A stretch of DNA of 64,000 nucleotides from Protonemura montana (Eukaryota; Arthropoda; Insecta; Plecoptera; Nemouridae). How positions within the stretch are numbered: position 1 is the stretch's first letter; each line of letters starts with the position of its first letter. The translations under genes were made by a program, and so were the position numbers. Below the pieces are notes generated by a model. That model saw only the letters and a list, made by a program, of their open reading frames with translations. It did no database searches and was not told the DNA's origin. Below, piece after piece: positions 36,081 to 46,625 of the stretch. Where the stretch lies: assembly GCA_947568835.1 (NCBI GenBank), contig OX387610.1, positions 8,767,501-8,831,500 of the forward strand. Direction: 5' to 3'.

Positions 36081-36734
36081 GTATGGTTCCAAAACCGACG
36101 TGCCAAATGGCGCAAGAAGGAGCACACGAAAAAGGGTCCCGGCCGACCGGCGCACAACGCTCATCCCCAAACGTGCAGCGGGGAACCAATCCCCGAGGAG
36201 GAGCTTCGTCGCAAAGAGCAAGATCGACGCGACAAGAAGATCAACAAGTCGCTGGAGAGGCAACAACGGAAGCTGGCCGCCAAGGGCATCGTCGTAGATT
36301 TGCAGACATTGCGACGAGACTGGGAACAACAGCAGCAGACAAAGCGAGCTCGTGGGGGGAATGTGAACAGTATGACTCAGTCAAACGACTCGAGCTGTTC
36401 CAGTTCTGTGAGGGATATTGATGTTGTCGGCGACGATTCCGATAGTGATGACGAAACGTCTTCGAGAAGGAGTGACCAGGCACCGATTAACTTTATTACG
36501 GCGAGAAAGTGCGGTGATTTTGGTGGTGGACTTTTTAGAAGGTCTCCGGAACCGTTTGACTACCAGAAAGATCCGCAAACAATCGATTTATCGTTTAATA
36601 ATCGATCGATTACGAATGGTGACGATAAAGTGAAGAGGTTAAATCCGTTCAGCATCGAGTCTTTGCTTTCACGGTCGGAAAATTTGGAGAATTGTCGATC
36701 ATCGAATGGTGTAGAAGCTACAACCAACTTGTGA
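36081..36734 (+). CDS. unc-4: unc-4 homeobox protein, coding exon 3 (homeodomain recognition helix, C-terminal repressor region, stop)
   Basis: The exon follows ATCTCTCCAG and starts in phase 0 with VWFQNRRAKWRKKEH. This completes the homeodomain (residues 124-183; Trp48 is 171, Gln50 is 173, Asn51 is 174). Gln50 predicts TAAT-type dimer or monomer sites. The next segment, HTKKGPGRPAHNAHP, is characteristic of Unc-4/Uncx. Residues 206-262 form a highly charged, probably helical stretch ending in Gln-rich sequence. Residues 266-302 are Ser/Asp-rich and probably disordered. FSIESLL at 359-365 fits the eh1 Groucho-binding motif; Groucho recruitment by UNC-4 is known in nematode (UNC-37), so a repressor role is inferred here. 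The stop is TGA at 36732-36734. In other animals the family specifies motor neuron and interneuron identity. Confidence 0.96.
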   Translation, partial: VWFQNRRAKWRKKEHTKKGPGRPAHNAHPQTCSGEPIPEEELRRKEQDRRDKKINKSLERQQRKLAAKGIVVDLQTLRRDWEQQQQTKRARGGNVNSMTQSNDSSCSSSVRDIDVVGDDSDSDDETSSRRSDQAPINFITARKCGDFGGGLFRRSPEPFDYQKDPQTIDLSFNNRSITNGDDKVKRLNPFSIESLLSRSENLENCRSSNGVEATTNL

Positions 36735-36843
36735 CTAGAAGGTGGTGTTGGACATGTGCCACGATGTCTGTGAGGACTTTTTTTCGGCTCTCCATCACTC
36801 ACCTTCAAAATAATGTAAAAATTAGTGATAATCTTGATTGTAA

Positions 36844-36849
36844 ATTAAA
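36844..36849 (+). terminator. Possible polyadenylation signal ATTAAA after unc-4
   Basis: ATTAAA lies about 110 bp after the unc-4 stop codon and is the nearest common variant signal. No perfect AATAAA was seen in the first few hundred bases of the 3' flank. In AT-rich DNA such a hexamer is frequent by chance, so this only suggests where the 3' UTR could end. Confidence 0.3.
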
Positions 36850-37235
36850 GTGTACATAGGAATGCATGTTTGAGTTGATTCGTGAAAAGTTTCTGTAAGT
36901 TGGCAACAATAGAAACTCGAATATCATAGTGCCATTGCCATTGTTGTCATGTTTAGCCTGTGACAAAGTTAGATGTCTGATTTAAAAATGAAAGAATAGA
37001 TCTCAAATCTATGCGTTTATGTAGTGTTTCTTGGAATTTTGTAGGATTTTTGAACGGAACTTGAACACAATGCTAGAACTGGGTGCGTTAGTTAAGTCAG
37101 AACTTTAACTCTTATGCTAAACTATCATCGCAAAAAAAAACGACTGATTAAGTTCAATCCCGGCAAAAATGGTAGCTCATATCGGTGAAATCACTAGCAA
37201 AAAGCACAATTACAAAGTACTAGTTTAAGCGCTCA

Positions 37236-37415
37236 GCTAATCTTCATTTATGTTCAACTAATCGATTGTTTCGATACTTTGAGTCGTAGTGATTTAATTT
37301 AAAAATTCACAAAAATAACCTCGAGCGCCATCGGGTGTAACCGACCAGTACTGTGTGTCGCCAGCTTGTTCGCTCGGCAGAACGTTTGACATTAGCGCTG
37401 TGACTCTGACTAAAT
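37236..37415 (-). repeat. R1 interspersed element just 3' of unc-4
   Basis: It begins with a diverged AATCGATTGTTTCGATACTT, keeps GAGCGCCATCGGGTG and CTCGGCAGAACGTTTGACAT, and ends AGCGCTGTGACTCTGACT. It lies about 500 bp after the unc-4 stop, so it may mark the practical limit of the 3' UTR. Confidence 0.6.
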
Positions 37416-38032
37416 CTAAAAACTCAATAATGTTAGGTAAGTTCGTTACAAATCGTTTTACACTTTTGACTTACGTGAAACGTTCAAAGCATTCCAAAAA
37501 AAAAAAAAAAAAAAAATCATCTAATGGCCAGGAAAAAAACCAAAATGACTCACCCAAAAACGCGTCATTCGCAAGAAAATTTTTGTTTTCATCTCTAGTG
37601 AAACGTCAAATTGAATAATTCACATAATTCAGAATCGAATCGATTCCGTTCAATCTTTCGATATCAGAAAAAATAATCTCAAATCGATAACCAGTTTCTA
37701 GAAACCCAAAAACCACACGACCGTGAGGTTATAAATTTTAAAAACGTCGAACGACAATTGATTCCCACGAAAGTGTCCGACACTTGATTCTGATTAAAAT
37801 CTCGTTCGATTTAATTGATAGGCAACGTAATTGGTCCGGCGATCGGGCACATAATTGATATCTTCAGTCGATTAAGCGATTAACCCAAGCCAAGACGAGC
37901 GGGGCCCACGTCCATAATTCGCAAGGTAATACATTAAGTCAGCGATTCTACTTTGCATACTGTAATTAAATATCAACAGCTACTATTATTACGTATAAAC
38001 AACAAATAATCATTCTAGATCAACGTTTATCT

Positions 38033-38053
38033 GTGTATATATATATATATATT
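38033..38053. repeat. AT dinucleotide microsatellite
   Basis: An alternating TA run in the 3' flank. A similar run lies at 19089-19105. Confidence 0.8.
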
Positions 38054-38699
38054 AAAAAAAAAAGTATTATTATTAATAATATTGAGTAAAATTGTCGATA
38101 TATATGTATGTGTAGGTATAAAAGATATCACGAGTTTTTGATGATGAACAAAATCGAGTTGCGAGTATGAGAGGAAATTATTAATAAATGATAATGATAT
38201 ATACTTAAGTTGTTCGATTCGAAATGGAAATTATCGAGTTAATTATTTTAATTGAAACGTGTGGACCTTGAATTCCTTTATTCCAGTAACCGCCCAAAAC
38301 CTAATCGATCAGTGTAACAAATGCAGTCATCCACGTCGAGCGTACTGAAAGTTATTACGCCTTTTGCTAAACGGTTTAGATATATTGACTTGCCGTCTTT
38401 GATTTCATTGAAAATTAATTACAATTTTAATTTGCCTGCTTTTAATTCAGTGATAAACCTTTGACCTCAATAACAAACAATAGATTAGTGTTTTTTTTTT
38501 TACTTGATAACTGAAGTAATTACTGTTAATCAATACCTTTTATTATCATTATATAAGATCACACTTTACACATTTGGTATATTACTTTAAATCTATTTTG
38601 AAAAATTGGGTTTAATTAGATTTGTCCATGATCAATCGGAGCAATAGATAAAAAAACACAAGAAAATATGTTCTACCAGTAAGTCTTATGAAAAATTGA

Positions 38700-39142
38700 T
38701 ATAAAGCATCTGCCTTGTAATCGGGAGGTCTCAGGGTGAGAGAGTCATGTCTGCCTTAAATTCAGAATTTCCCAGGTTTGATCCTTGTGGCCGGCTATCC
38801 TGGTAGTAAGAGCGCCATGTCTGTTTTGCAATAGGGAGGTCCTAGGTTCGATCCTTGTGGCCGGCTATCCTGGTAGTGAGAGCACCATGTCAGCTTTGCA
38901 ATCGGAAGGTTTCAGGTTCGATCCTTGTGGCCGGCTATCCTGGTCGTAAGAGCGCCATGTCTGTTTTGCAATCGGGAGGTCCTAGGTTCGATCCTTGTGG
39001 CCGGCTATCCTGGTAGTGAGAGCACCATGTCAGCTTTGCAATCGGAAGGTTCCAGGTTCGATCCTTGTGGCCGGCTATTCTGGTCGTAAGAGCGCCATGT
39101 CTGTTTTGCAATCGGGAGGTCCCAGGTTCGATCCTTGTGGCA
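38700..39142 (+). repeat. 70-bp tandem array with tRNA-like units
   Basis: GGTTCGATCCTTGTGG recurs at 38845, 38915, 38985, 39055 and 39125, with a variant at 38775, a constant 70-bp step. A degenerate unit precedes them. Each unit carries a B-box (GGTTCGATCC), an A-box-like TGGTAGTAAGAGC, and GTTTTGCAATC, which could present TGC in an anticodon-like loop. Two variants alternate (AGCGCCATGTCTGTTTTGCA and AGCACCATGTCAGCTTTGCA), giving a 140-bp higher-order unit. The T-stem pairs poorly, so these are tRNA-derived repeats rather than functional tRNA genes. Confidence 0.75.
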
Positions 39143-39809
39143 CGGATCGTTTGCCGTGATTTTCAACAACTCCAGGCCGAAAACTCTTGGCTGGGATAGT
39201 TCCTCTACTCCAGAACACGGTCGTTACCTTACTTTCATACATAGTGATTCCCAACCCCTCAAACCCTACAAGAAAGTTCTTCAGGAAGTAGCATTGATTC
39301 GCAGAACTAGTATAAGTCGTTTCGTGGAATCCAGAAAAGATGAAGAAATATCGGGTATGGAGATCCTGATGACCTAAGCTTAACAGAATTGAAATCGTGT
39401 AATCAAAATGGATTACACGAAATTGTGTACGATCTAAAAACATTAACAAAGGTTTGGAGGTGTGCAAAATATGCCCCATCAAAGTAGTTTATAATTTAAA
39501 TCAATATCTACAAAGCGAAACAGTCGAGAGTGCCGCATAGAGCCAACGTAAAGTTTAAATACCACAAGGTACAGTCATAAAGCTTAACCGCTGGAACCTT
39601 TTAAGATGCTTGCAGCCTGATAAAAATATTATTATCTTACGAGTTATAATATATATCTAAAGTAAAAGAGTGAACGCGAGAGGAGGCGACTTTTCGGTTA
39701 ATCGATTTCCAAGCTACGTTCTGCGCACGATCAGACAATAAACTTAGATAATTGCTAATGATTTACTGCGCCGACGCGTTACCGCGCGACCTGAAGAAGA
39801 TTCATCTAG

Positions 39810-40260
39810 CAGAAACGGTTTGGCGTGTTTCAAACACCGGTTCTCGTGAGATCAACGGAGTTCAGCAACACTCCGCTGGGACAGGTACTGGATGGGTGAC
39901 CACCGAACGGTTTGGCGAATTTGAATCACCAGTTCTCATTATATCACTGAAGTTATTAAACATGTGCGGAGGGTCAGGTATTAACTAGGTGACCACCAAA
40001 AATATGGTTAGTTTTGTTCTTGAGAGAGAAAGATTGAAGTTGATACGAATTTTTTTTTGCTTTGCTTATCAACCTCCCGACCTGTTAGTGTTGTACCGTC
40101 CTTCGGAAGGGAGGTTCGCTGTCAGTTCTCTTCGACACGAGATGACTACGTACCGGCACCGGGTTTCTCCTCTACCCTTGTAGAATAGGTGAGTATCCTC
40201 ATCTTCCTTATCACCCTCTTGATCACCAACGCGTGTCCAAAGGACCCTATATTATTACCT
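39810..40260 (+). mobile_element. R2 5S-rRNA-derived SINE with a duplicated 93-bp head
   Basis: The head reads GGTTCTCGTGAGATCAACGG, GAGTTCAGCAACACTCCGC and GTACTGGATGGGTGACCACC. This follows the animal 5S rRNA order (GGTTCTCGTCCGATCACCGA, AGTTAAGCAGC, GATGGGGGACC) through its internal promoter region. A second, more diverged head follows at an offset of exactly 93 bp (AGTTCTCATTATATCACTGA, AGGTGACCACC). The body follows: TTGCTTATCAACCTCCCGAC, GTACCGTCCTTCGGAAGGGA, GGCACCGGG. No protein is encoded; such SINEs rely on a partner LINE. Confidence 0.7.
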
Positions 40261-40527
40261 ACACATTAATGTATTATAAATAATCGTTTTTTGCAGATCA
40301 TCGTTTCATTACAGATATTGGCCAGTAATAAAGTAAAGGTGCACAACAAATATTTCTTGCTGCTGGAGAATGCTTTGATGAGAAACTATTTTGAATTAAA
40401 CTTTAAAGGTGTTGTGATTGCATTTTTATTATGCTTGAAGGATATACATTATAAAATATTGACCCCGCTTACCTAGGACATGTTTCGATTGCTCTGAGTT
40501 TGTTTTACATGGTTACCTTTAATTGAT

Positions 40528-40700
40528 TTAGGATGAAATCTTATTTAAATTGCAAACGCTTGCAATGCGCGGGGTATTTTATTATTATCAACACTATAAC
40601 CGTCTCAAAAATTGATGCCCCTGTTTGGGCATCAAATGTCCCCGTTTGGGCATCAATTTTTGAGACGGTTATAGTGTTGATAATAATAAAATACCTCTAA
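40528..40700. repeat. R3 palindromic element with a perfect 48-bp hairpin
   Basis: 40573-40620 and 40648-40695 are perfect inverted repeats (48 bp, 27-bp spacer containing GTTTGGGCATCAAATG). The element also includes the 5' flank AGGATGAAATCTTATTTAAA and the self-complementary TTGCAAACGCTTGCAA. Confidence 0.85.
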
Positions 40701-41044
40701 TTGTGTGTCGTGATTGTGCACATCTCCATTCTCTATTGAGATAATTCTGCATTTTACACCACACAGTTCAAAACTTTAAAGTAAGAAGCATCTTTAAATC
40801 ATTAAAGAAAAATGCGTTTAGACCATTAGAGTTTTCAACTAAATAAACCAACATTTACGTCACGCTTAACCCAACGCTTAACCTGCGATCATTCGCAGAA
40901 CCATCTTAATTAACTGAATTCTTTATTACCTTCTCCGACTCGCCCAACCCAACTAACGCAACACTTCAATTCAATTGTCCATTACTTACAATTAATTATA
41001 TTTTCGAAACGTGTTAAAATGAGTAATGATCGACTAAACAGTTG

Positions 41045-41185
41045 ACATGTCTTACTGCGAAATGACGTCACTTCGAGCGACGCTACGGGGCGCCATTTTG
41101 TTGAGCCGCGAGCGAAAGTAAGATGGTGAATTATGACACGTGGATTGATACAGCCGGGTGAGCTATGCGACCCGACGTGGGGTCA
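41045..41185. promoter_or_regulatory. CpG-rich islet 3' of unc-4 with CRE and YY1/PHO-like sites
   Basis: TGACGTCA at 41063-41070, GGCGCCATTTTG, AAGATGG and CACGTGG fall within 110 bp. This resembles a TATA-less promoter, but no gene is recognised on either side. Confidence 0.35.
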
Positions 41186-42489
41186 CGGTTCTTAGTCGTA
41201 GGTGAGATTTTGTGTAGCCAATGAATTATCGGCGAGAAGGAAATCTTGTTTCATAAGATTATGTGCTCCAAGTCTAAAGGAATACCCATATGGTTAGGGT
41301 AAATTTATTGTGAGATTAATAGAAAGAGATGTGAGTGTATTTATGTGCAGTATTAATGAAGCCGTGTTGTTGGTATGTTGGGAAAAGGGTATTGATATTT
41401 TGCTGTTTGACGAGGAAATGTTAATGTTTTGAATTAGGGAAACTAGGGGCAAGATTCAGGACAGTGCTTTATTTTTTATTTTAGCAAAAATTAAATTTCT
41501 GAATAAGAATATTAATATCTTTAGGCATTTTTTTTTTTTATTATGATAAATAAAAATTGGTACCGGTGATTTTTCACGCCGTTTTTTCTTGGTCGAATAC
41601 GTGTTTTTTTTTCTTCTTCTAAAAATGGCGAATGTTAACACCTTGAAAAACGATTATGAGCTTCGAATTAGCTAACTAGTCTCGAGTACAAAATGCTCTG
41701 TAACTGACTTTTAATGTAGAAAAAAAACCAAGTCTAAGACTTTCAAATACCTCAGCACTTGCTATCAAAAAACCGTTCGTTTTTTTTTTTGTTCAAAATG
41801 CTAATACCTTCTGTATCGTATAAGTCATTCCGCCATATAACATCCAATTATTTATTTGGAGTGTTATATTAAAAGTCATAATTCATAATAATACCATCGC
41901 GCCTTAAAAGCGTTAATTTAATTTGAAAAAAGACACCATAATCAACCGGGACAGTCACATAATTTCCCGTGGACATATCAATTTATTTTTTTAATACCTC
42001 ACTAACACAGAGATTCATTTAATCACAAAGCGCTCTTGAAGATACAAGTTTTGAATTTATTGCGGTATAAGCTTTGAAATAGGTGGTTATTATTGTGTGC
42101 GTCGCTGGGAATGGTAAAAGACCTGACGGCTCAATCGTAGAGACTCAAATGTATGCTTAATTTACGAGGTGTTCCGATTAGAAAGGAGCACGGCTACTGA
42201 CCTGCTCCTTTGCAATCAGAGATATGAACAGTTCGAAAAAGTCTCAGAAATCAACGAGAAACCAGTCAGTGTTGAAATGTTTTGGAAGCTAGAAAGATTT
42301 GACTATTTCCAAAACGATGTCTATGGTCAAATTTCTTGATCAAGGTACTATATCATAGCGCTAATGTTCATATGTAATCGTAGAAAATGATCACAAAATA
42401 TCTACTTTACCAACAAATATGAAGGACGCTACCTGCTGGAGGCGCCGTCGTTTCAAATTTTATTTCGAATTTGGTCGCAGATTATTACG

Positions 42490-42668
42490 ACCATAATTTT
42501 TTATCTATGTTTACCTCAACGACTGATAAAAGTGTATCGATATTTTGAGTAGTTTTTCTTGAATTGTAGAGGTTTTTTTAAAAAGGATGGCAGCAAGCGC
42601 AATTGGTTGGCACCTACCGATACGTACCAGCTAGTTTACTCAGTATAAATCCTTCTGACTATACATAT
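42490..42668 (-). repeat. R1 interspersed element, truncated
   Basis: The stretch CCTCAACGACTGATAAAAGT, TATCGATATTTTGAG, then GCAAGCGCAATTGGTTGGCA and TTTACTCAG identify it. The terminal inverted repeat is eroded. Confidence 0.5.
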
Positions 42669-42714
42669 ACACTCAACGCTTTATGTATTTAGTGAATTTC
42701 AATTGATTAATTAA

Positions 42715-42925
42715 AGTGTGGTGTTTAACGACGCACTGTTTTCACAACGGGCTCTGTGGCACTGGTCTGATGACGTTGGTAAATGAGAGATGATGATAAG
42801 GATTATAAAGAAACTAACTGAGCCTGGAATGAAAATCTTAACAGTCTCTTCCGAGGGACGGTACAACGCGAACAACACGATTCCTCCACAAAACCAAGCT
42901 GTTTAGAGGTTGATAAGCAAATTCA
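42715..42925 (-). mobile_element. R2 SINE, 3' body and tail
   Basis: On the reverse orientation it shows AACGACGCACTGTTTTCAC, AACGGGCTCTGTGGCACTGG, GAGGGACGGTACAACGCG and AGAGGTTGATAAGCAA. The 5S-like head is absent. Confidence 0.55.
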
Positions 42926-43789
42926 GCTCACAGTGGGATTTTCCGATTTTTGGATTTAAAAAGTGTATGGACCAAAATTTTTTTTTTTTTCATTACTTTC
43001 TTGGTTTTTCCCGTAAACGATGGTTAACTTTGTTCAAAACCTGCTAAACGTTCTCCCAACGTTATAATTCATCTACCTTGCCATCTGGAACAATCTTTTA
43101 CTATCTTGAATAAAATAAACAGCTTTATTTTGGAAGAAGTTATTAAATTTCCCACACAACTCATCAAACAATTTGCGATCATAAACAAAAAAAAAACGAG
43201 CGAGCGAACCAAAAGAGGAAAGCATTTTTATAAAAGTGTTTAATGAATAGCATGGTATTTAACGTGGTTTTAATGAGGTACGGTGCCAATAATTATTTTA
43301 CTGGCTTCAAAGCAATTCAATCAGGACTCTGAACTCGCTTATATAATCGGCTATAAAATTTTCCCACAAATGAATTCCTTATCGCCTCCGCGGAGCATCA
43401 TTGAGATTTTAACGTCAGTTATAGTTTATCCCAAAAATGCAGGTGATTCGAGCAAAGTCTTCTAGCACGTATTTGCAGATACCAATAATTACTTCTGAAA
43501 CATGTTAGCTGTCAAAATTGAGATTGGGATTCGTTGTCGTGAGTATTTAATTGTATTGCAATCATATTGCTGGTGTTCACCTGACAGGAAGGGGTGAGGG
43601 TAGGTATGTGAGTTCAGCATCACAGCTCAGATGGTCGATTGAAAACGATGGTCGATTGGAGACGGGTTGAAATGTTGGTAACTGACAAGATATACACGAA
43701 TCTCACAAAGACTCTATTTCGTACTTGAAAAAATTAAAATGGAAGAAACATGATTATTATGGTTTTTGGACTCCAGGTGAAAACTATTT

Positions 43790-43985
43790 CACATAGATTT
43801 TGAATGCTAAGTGTAGAACAACTAGTTTTCCCGTCGTTTCCTAACTAGTACCTGTTAATTTTTCAAGGGTGAAAGCAGTCCTGACAATTTCCCATATTTT
43901 TGATAACCCTTGAAAAAGTTACAGGTACAAGTTACGAAAATTCGAGAAATTTAATTTTTCTTCACTTAGTATTCAAAACCCTGTC
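43790..43985. repeat. R4 palindromic element
   Basis: The left arm, from TTTTGAATGCTAAGTGTAGA to TGTTAATTTTTCAAGGG, is inverted relative to the right arm, from CCCTTGAAAAAGTTACAGGT to CACTTAGTATTCAAAACC. The arms are more diverged than at 46.2 kb. Confidence 0.7.
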
Positions 43986-44366
43986 TAAATTGCTTTTGTT
44001 TAAAACGTGTGATTGTTTGGGATAAACCATAGCATGGTGTAAAATATAACGTGCAGCTATTAAATTATTAGAAATAATAAATTCTTGCTGTGCTGCTTGG
44101 AAACGGTGTTAAATTGGGCATACTATGTAATTAAAAACTCCGGCGTAACTCATGCCTCGGTATACGAATACAAAAAACACACACTCACAAACACCAAGCT
44201 ATATACACATATATACCGGGACATGAAATTTATTACCTGAATTGAAAAACTATTTTCAGTCTTATGAAATATTTCTCATTGTGCTTTGATAGTGGACTGG
44301 GAAGTCATGCTATTTGTACTAGGTGCTTTATGTAAATCCTGACTGAAGATTAAAGTAAGTGTTGGT

Positions 44367-44397
<31 letters not shown>
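44367..44397 (+). repeat. Homopolymer of 31 consecutive G
   Basis: An uninterrupted run of G in AT-rich DNA. It could form G-quadruplexes, and the length may be an assembly or sequencing estimate. On the - strand it gives a proline run in a chance ORF. Confidence 0.9.
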
Positions 44398-44398
<1 letters not shown>

Positions 44399-44539
44399 AA
44401 GACGAGGGCAGATAAAGCATTTTCAAAAACAGAAAAAGTTGAGATGAGGGACTTTTATGGGCGCTGCCCCCCCAAAAAATAGTGTCAACTGAAAAACCGG
44501 TTCTAAGCGATTGAATTTCGTAGTACCATCGAGTGTTTG

Positions 44540-44895
44540 GCCAAAGACAGAGGGCCAAAGTTAATGTGAAGCTTTCTGATGCGAAAAAAAGTCAACAACT
44601 CGTAGTAACGGTAGGTGCCACCCGATGGCACTTGGGGTTGTCTTCTTTAAAAAAAAAACTCTACAATTGAAGATAACGACTCAAAATATCGATACGTGTA
44701 CCTATCGTTGAGGTAGATTCAATACAGATTAATTAAGCGCACACCAGTCTTAAATCGAGCGAGTAATCTGCGAGTAGTAACAAAATTAATCTATTAAGAC
44801 TCGAAACGATGGTGACTTCATCTGGGAACATCCTCAATTTTTGTCGGTAAAGTAGTCATTTGGCTGGCAATTTTTCGCGAAGACAGTTTAAAAAA
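44540..44895 (+). repeat. R1 interspersed element, near full length
   Basis: From CAGAGGGCCAAAGTTAATG through GGTAGGTGCCACCCGATGGC, CTCAAAATATCGATACGTGT and CTCGAAACGATGGTGACTTC to TTTTTCGCGAAGACAGTTT it covers almost the whole element. It is one of the best copies for building a consensus. Confidence 0.65.
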
Positions 44896-46156
44896 TGGTA
44901 ACAATGGTCGTTGCCATTAGCAAAATTGTGCATATTTTAGAACTTAATTTTACCCCAATATGTAGAGCCCCTCTCTACACCATACCTAACAGTTTTATAT
45001 AAATATCGCGAGTTAAATATCGCGACCGGACAGGTGAGCCTCTATTAAAACTATTAACAACGAAAGCACACAAAAAATGCACCAATAACCGAAGAATAAC
45101 CAGATTCGTATCAATTTTCTTCAAGAAATTGCCTAGGACCGCTTAGAATTATATGCACACATGTTTATACATGTTATAGAAAGAACCGAAAAGCATTACG
45201 AATTTCAACAAATATATTTCTTTGAGGAACACCGTGCCTAAGAACTCAGTATTAATCTGGCCAGGCCATTTCAGATCTCCCATCTTTCTATTTATGCTTT
45301 CACGCCTTCCCGATCGCAGAGAAAAAAAAAAGAGTACCAAGAATACTTTAATTACGAGCGACCTGTAACCACCATATCTTTTCAGATGATTCGCATGACT
45401 GGTCAGCCTAAGCCATAAACCTACCTACTTAGTAAGAATTAGTCTTACCTCATTTAGGAATTCACTGATTTCTTCACAGCGATTTCAACCGAAATATCAT
45501 GGTCGAACCCAAATAAATCAATCGATTTTATACCATGTAAAAATATCTCTCGTGCAAAAAAAATGTTTCTCCTATATGTGGATCTTTCTGATTACCTGCC
45601 TGTAATATCACAGAAAAAAAAAAAAAATGTTGATGGTATACGCATTAAAATTCAAGTTGCTCACGTGAGTCTATCATTAGTTGGTCTCAAATTACACTTA
45701 TTGATATGAAAGCGCGGCATTAAAGATAAGTGTCGAAGTGTACGGAAACGATTAAGAATCGCTTGTTGCGTAAAGATCGAAGTAAGATTCAATTTTTTGA
45801 TGGCGTTATATTCTCGTGTACACATATATGTTATTTCACCGCGTAAAAGCAAATTGAAACCTTTGTTTTCCGTAAAAGCAAGATGTTATCATATAACAAT
45901 AATTACGCTATAGAGCACTGAAGTTTAAGTAACACTGGGTAGAAAACTGGCATTACCGTTATCACAATCGGTAGAATTTTTAAGGTTAAGTTTACTAAAA
46001 GCGTTTTTATTTATTGTATCGGCAGGATAAGAATGACCCCTGCAGTTTATACCTACCTAGTAACTCTGTACTTTATGCATTACTTTGTGCTATGATAGTT
46101 TTTAGACTCATGTCTACTTTATCTAGCCTTAGCACTAGTTTTTACAAACACTTTTT

Positions 46157-46356
46157 AAACTGGGTTTTGAATGATAAGTTAAGAACAACTAAATTTCCCA
46201 ACGTTTTGTAACTTGTACCTGTTACTTTATCAAGGACTGCTTTATCACGCACTTTATTTATCAAGGACTGCTTTAACCCTTGATAAAGTAACAGGTAAAA
46301 GTTACGAAACGTTGGGAAATTGAGTCGTTCTTAACTTAGTATTCAAAACCCAGTTT
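46157..46356. repeat. R4 palindromic element with about 79-bp arms
   Basis: 46157-46235 and 46278-46356 pair with few mismatches. The outer ends are AAACTGGGTTTTGAATGATA and ATTCAAAACCCAGTTT. The loop holds a short direct repeat, TATCAAGGACTGCTTTA. Confidence 0.8.
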
Positions 46357-46394
46357 AAATCGTTTTTTATTGAACATAAGCTGACCTAAGAAGG

Positions 46395-46625
46395 AAAGGA
46401 TATTGGATGCCAGTATTTTTCTTACTTCTGTCGAAGAGTACCAAGGGGACCTTGGGTTTAAAGTCCCTTTCGAATGACGGTAAAACGCTTCTTCCACAAA
46501 TCCATGCTGTCGAGAGAATGATAAGCAAGACACGTGAAGGTTTTCTCTAATTCAAACTGAAATGTTTATGGTGGTCACCTATCCAATACCGAATCCAGCG
46601 CACTGTTGCTTAACTTCGTTGATGA
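46395..46625 (-). mobile_element. R2 5S-rRNA-derived SINE with head
   Basis: The reverse-strand head at 46567-46622 reads GTGGTCACCTATCCAATACC and GTTGCTTAACTTCGTTGAT, clearly complementary to the 5S rRNA promoter region. The body (GACGGTAAAACGCTTCTTCC, ATCCATGCTGTCGAGAG) is present; the distal tail is lost. Confidence 0.65.

Noticed and set aside
36048-36329. - strand ORFs over unc-4 exon 3
   Set aside because: They are antisense shadows of the confirmed homeodomain exon.
38700-39142. Cluster of functional tRNA genes
   Set aside because: A- and B-box-like motifs are present, but the T-stem mispairs and the units overlap head to tail with no terminators between them.
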